A stretch of 34,490 bases of DNA from Saccoglossus kowalevskii (taxonomy: Eukaryota > Hemichordata > Enteropneusta > Harrimaniidae), in the NCBI RefSeq assembly GCF_000003605.2, contig NW_003121417.1, forward strand, positions 117,497 through 151,986, read 5' to 3'. Both the position numbers and the translations under genes were made by a program. Under the pieces are notes generated by a model that worked only from the letters and a program-made list of their open reading frames with translations, did no database searches and had not been told where the DNA came from. Position 1 is the stretch's first letter; the number at the start of each line of letters is the position of its first letter. This document shows, one piece after another, positions 34,329 through 34,490 of the stretch.

Positions 34329-34490
34329 ATATAGATGGTACATGGGTAGAGGGTGCTTCGGTTACAACATATTTGAGTGTAACCATCGACCCTTCCCTGA
34401 CATGAAAACCTCATTTTGAGAAAATAAGTAAAATAATCAGTTCAAAAGTTGGTATTATATCACGTATTCGACATTACGTGCCAAAATCTA

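Larger units (their letters stand above)
32605..34490 (+). mobile_element. CR1/L2-group (Jockey-like) LINE ORF2, 5'-truncated and frameshifted, continues past the window
   Basis: The ORF2 of a non-LTR retrotransposon is readable across several frames. The C-terminal part of an APE-type endonuclease shows TRVTQNTNTIIDHVITNITD and ETDISDHYTTF, with the SDH active-site motif, at about 32700-32830. A linker follows (KHAPLIQVSSKTTPVRKPWL, near 33010). After a 22-A run comes YYHTRFLSASGNMNKTWMTI, then pre-RT segments (ITHIYKKM, NYRPISVFPVLSKIIE, TQYGFRKKT). The longest intact piece, 33846-34328, is the RT core. The post-RT part (VEGASVTTYLSVTIDPSLT, then HFEKISKIISSKVGIISRIR) runs to the window edge. 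Breaks include a stop near 32930, frame changes at the A-run and near 33520, 33660, 33745 and 33795, a TAG at 34326-34328 and a TGA at 34403-34405 where Trp is usual. Confidence 0.93.

Overview
This looks like an intergenic or intronic stretch of an animal genome, probably an invertebrate and possibly marine. It is AT-rich, has no long open reading frames or operon-like gene packing, contains a 712-base assembly gap (21044-21755), and is full of decayed transposable elements: a CR1/L2-type LINE, a P-element/THAP9-like transposase, MITE-like pieces and several dispersed or tandem repeats. The species cannot be fixed from the sequence. I find no intact host gene, rRNA, tRNA or CRISPR array.

Layout. 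1-12.7 kb is mostly unannotatable AT-rich DNA. It holds a GC-rich module present twice (4744 and 8851), a short element with terminal inverted repeats (6996-7130, with a reversed partial copy at 20672), a doubtful relic resembling LDL-receptor YWTD repeats (9518-9790) and a repeat rich in 'tcgcgaaaaagacatg' (11802, seen again beside the gap at 21757). 12.74-17.5 kb is the most structured part. Decayed coding DNA on the plus strand (12.8-14.4 kb) converges on a multiply interrupted P-like transposase on the minus strand (15.54-14.72 kb). Behind the transposase lies a ~200-bp tandem array (16.4-17.1 kb). The two outer flanks carry inverted copies of one peptide-coding sequence, KDTRKxGTCNxG.

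18.2-28.3 kb is built from repeats. A ~400-bp unit is duplicated at 18955-19775. A ~0.5-1.2 kb family is present four times in the same orientation (19776, 23881, 26184, 27808). A 5'-truncated LINE end has inserted into the third copy. 28.4-30.4 kb carries a minus-strand relic of a protein that I cannot name, with several clear peptide islands and a cysteine-rich C-terminus. 32.6-34.49 kb is a 5'-truncated, frameshifted LINE ORF2 (endonuclease end plus reverse transcriptase) that runs off the window.

Nothing here appears to encode a working pathway. The window reads as a record of nested insertions. The best candidates for something undescribed are the 12.7-17.5 kb convergent composite and the 28.4-30.4 kb cysteine-rich relic.
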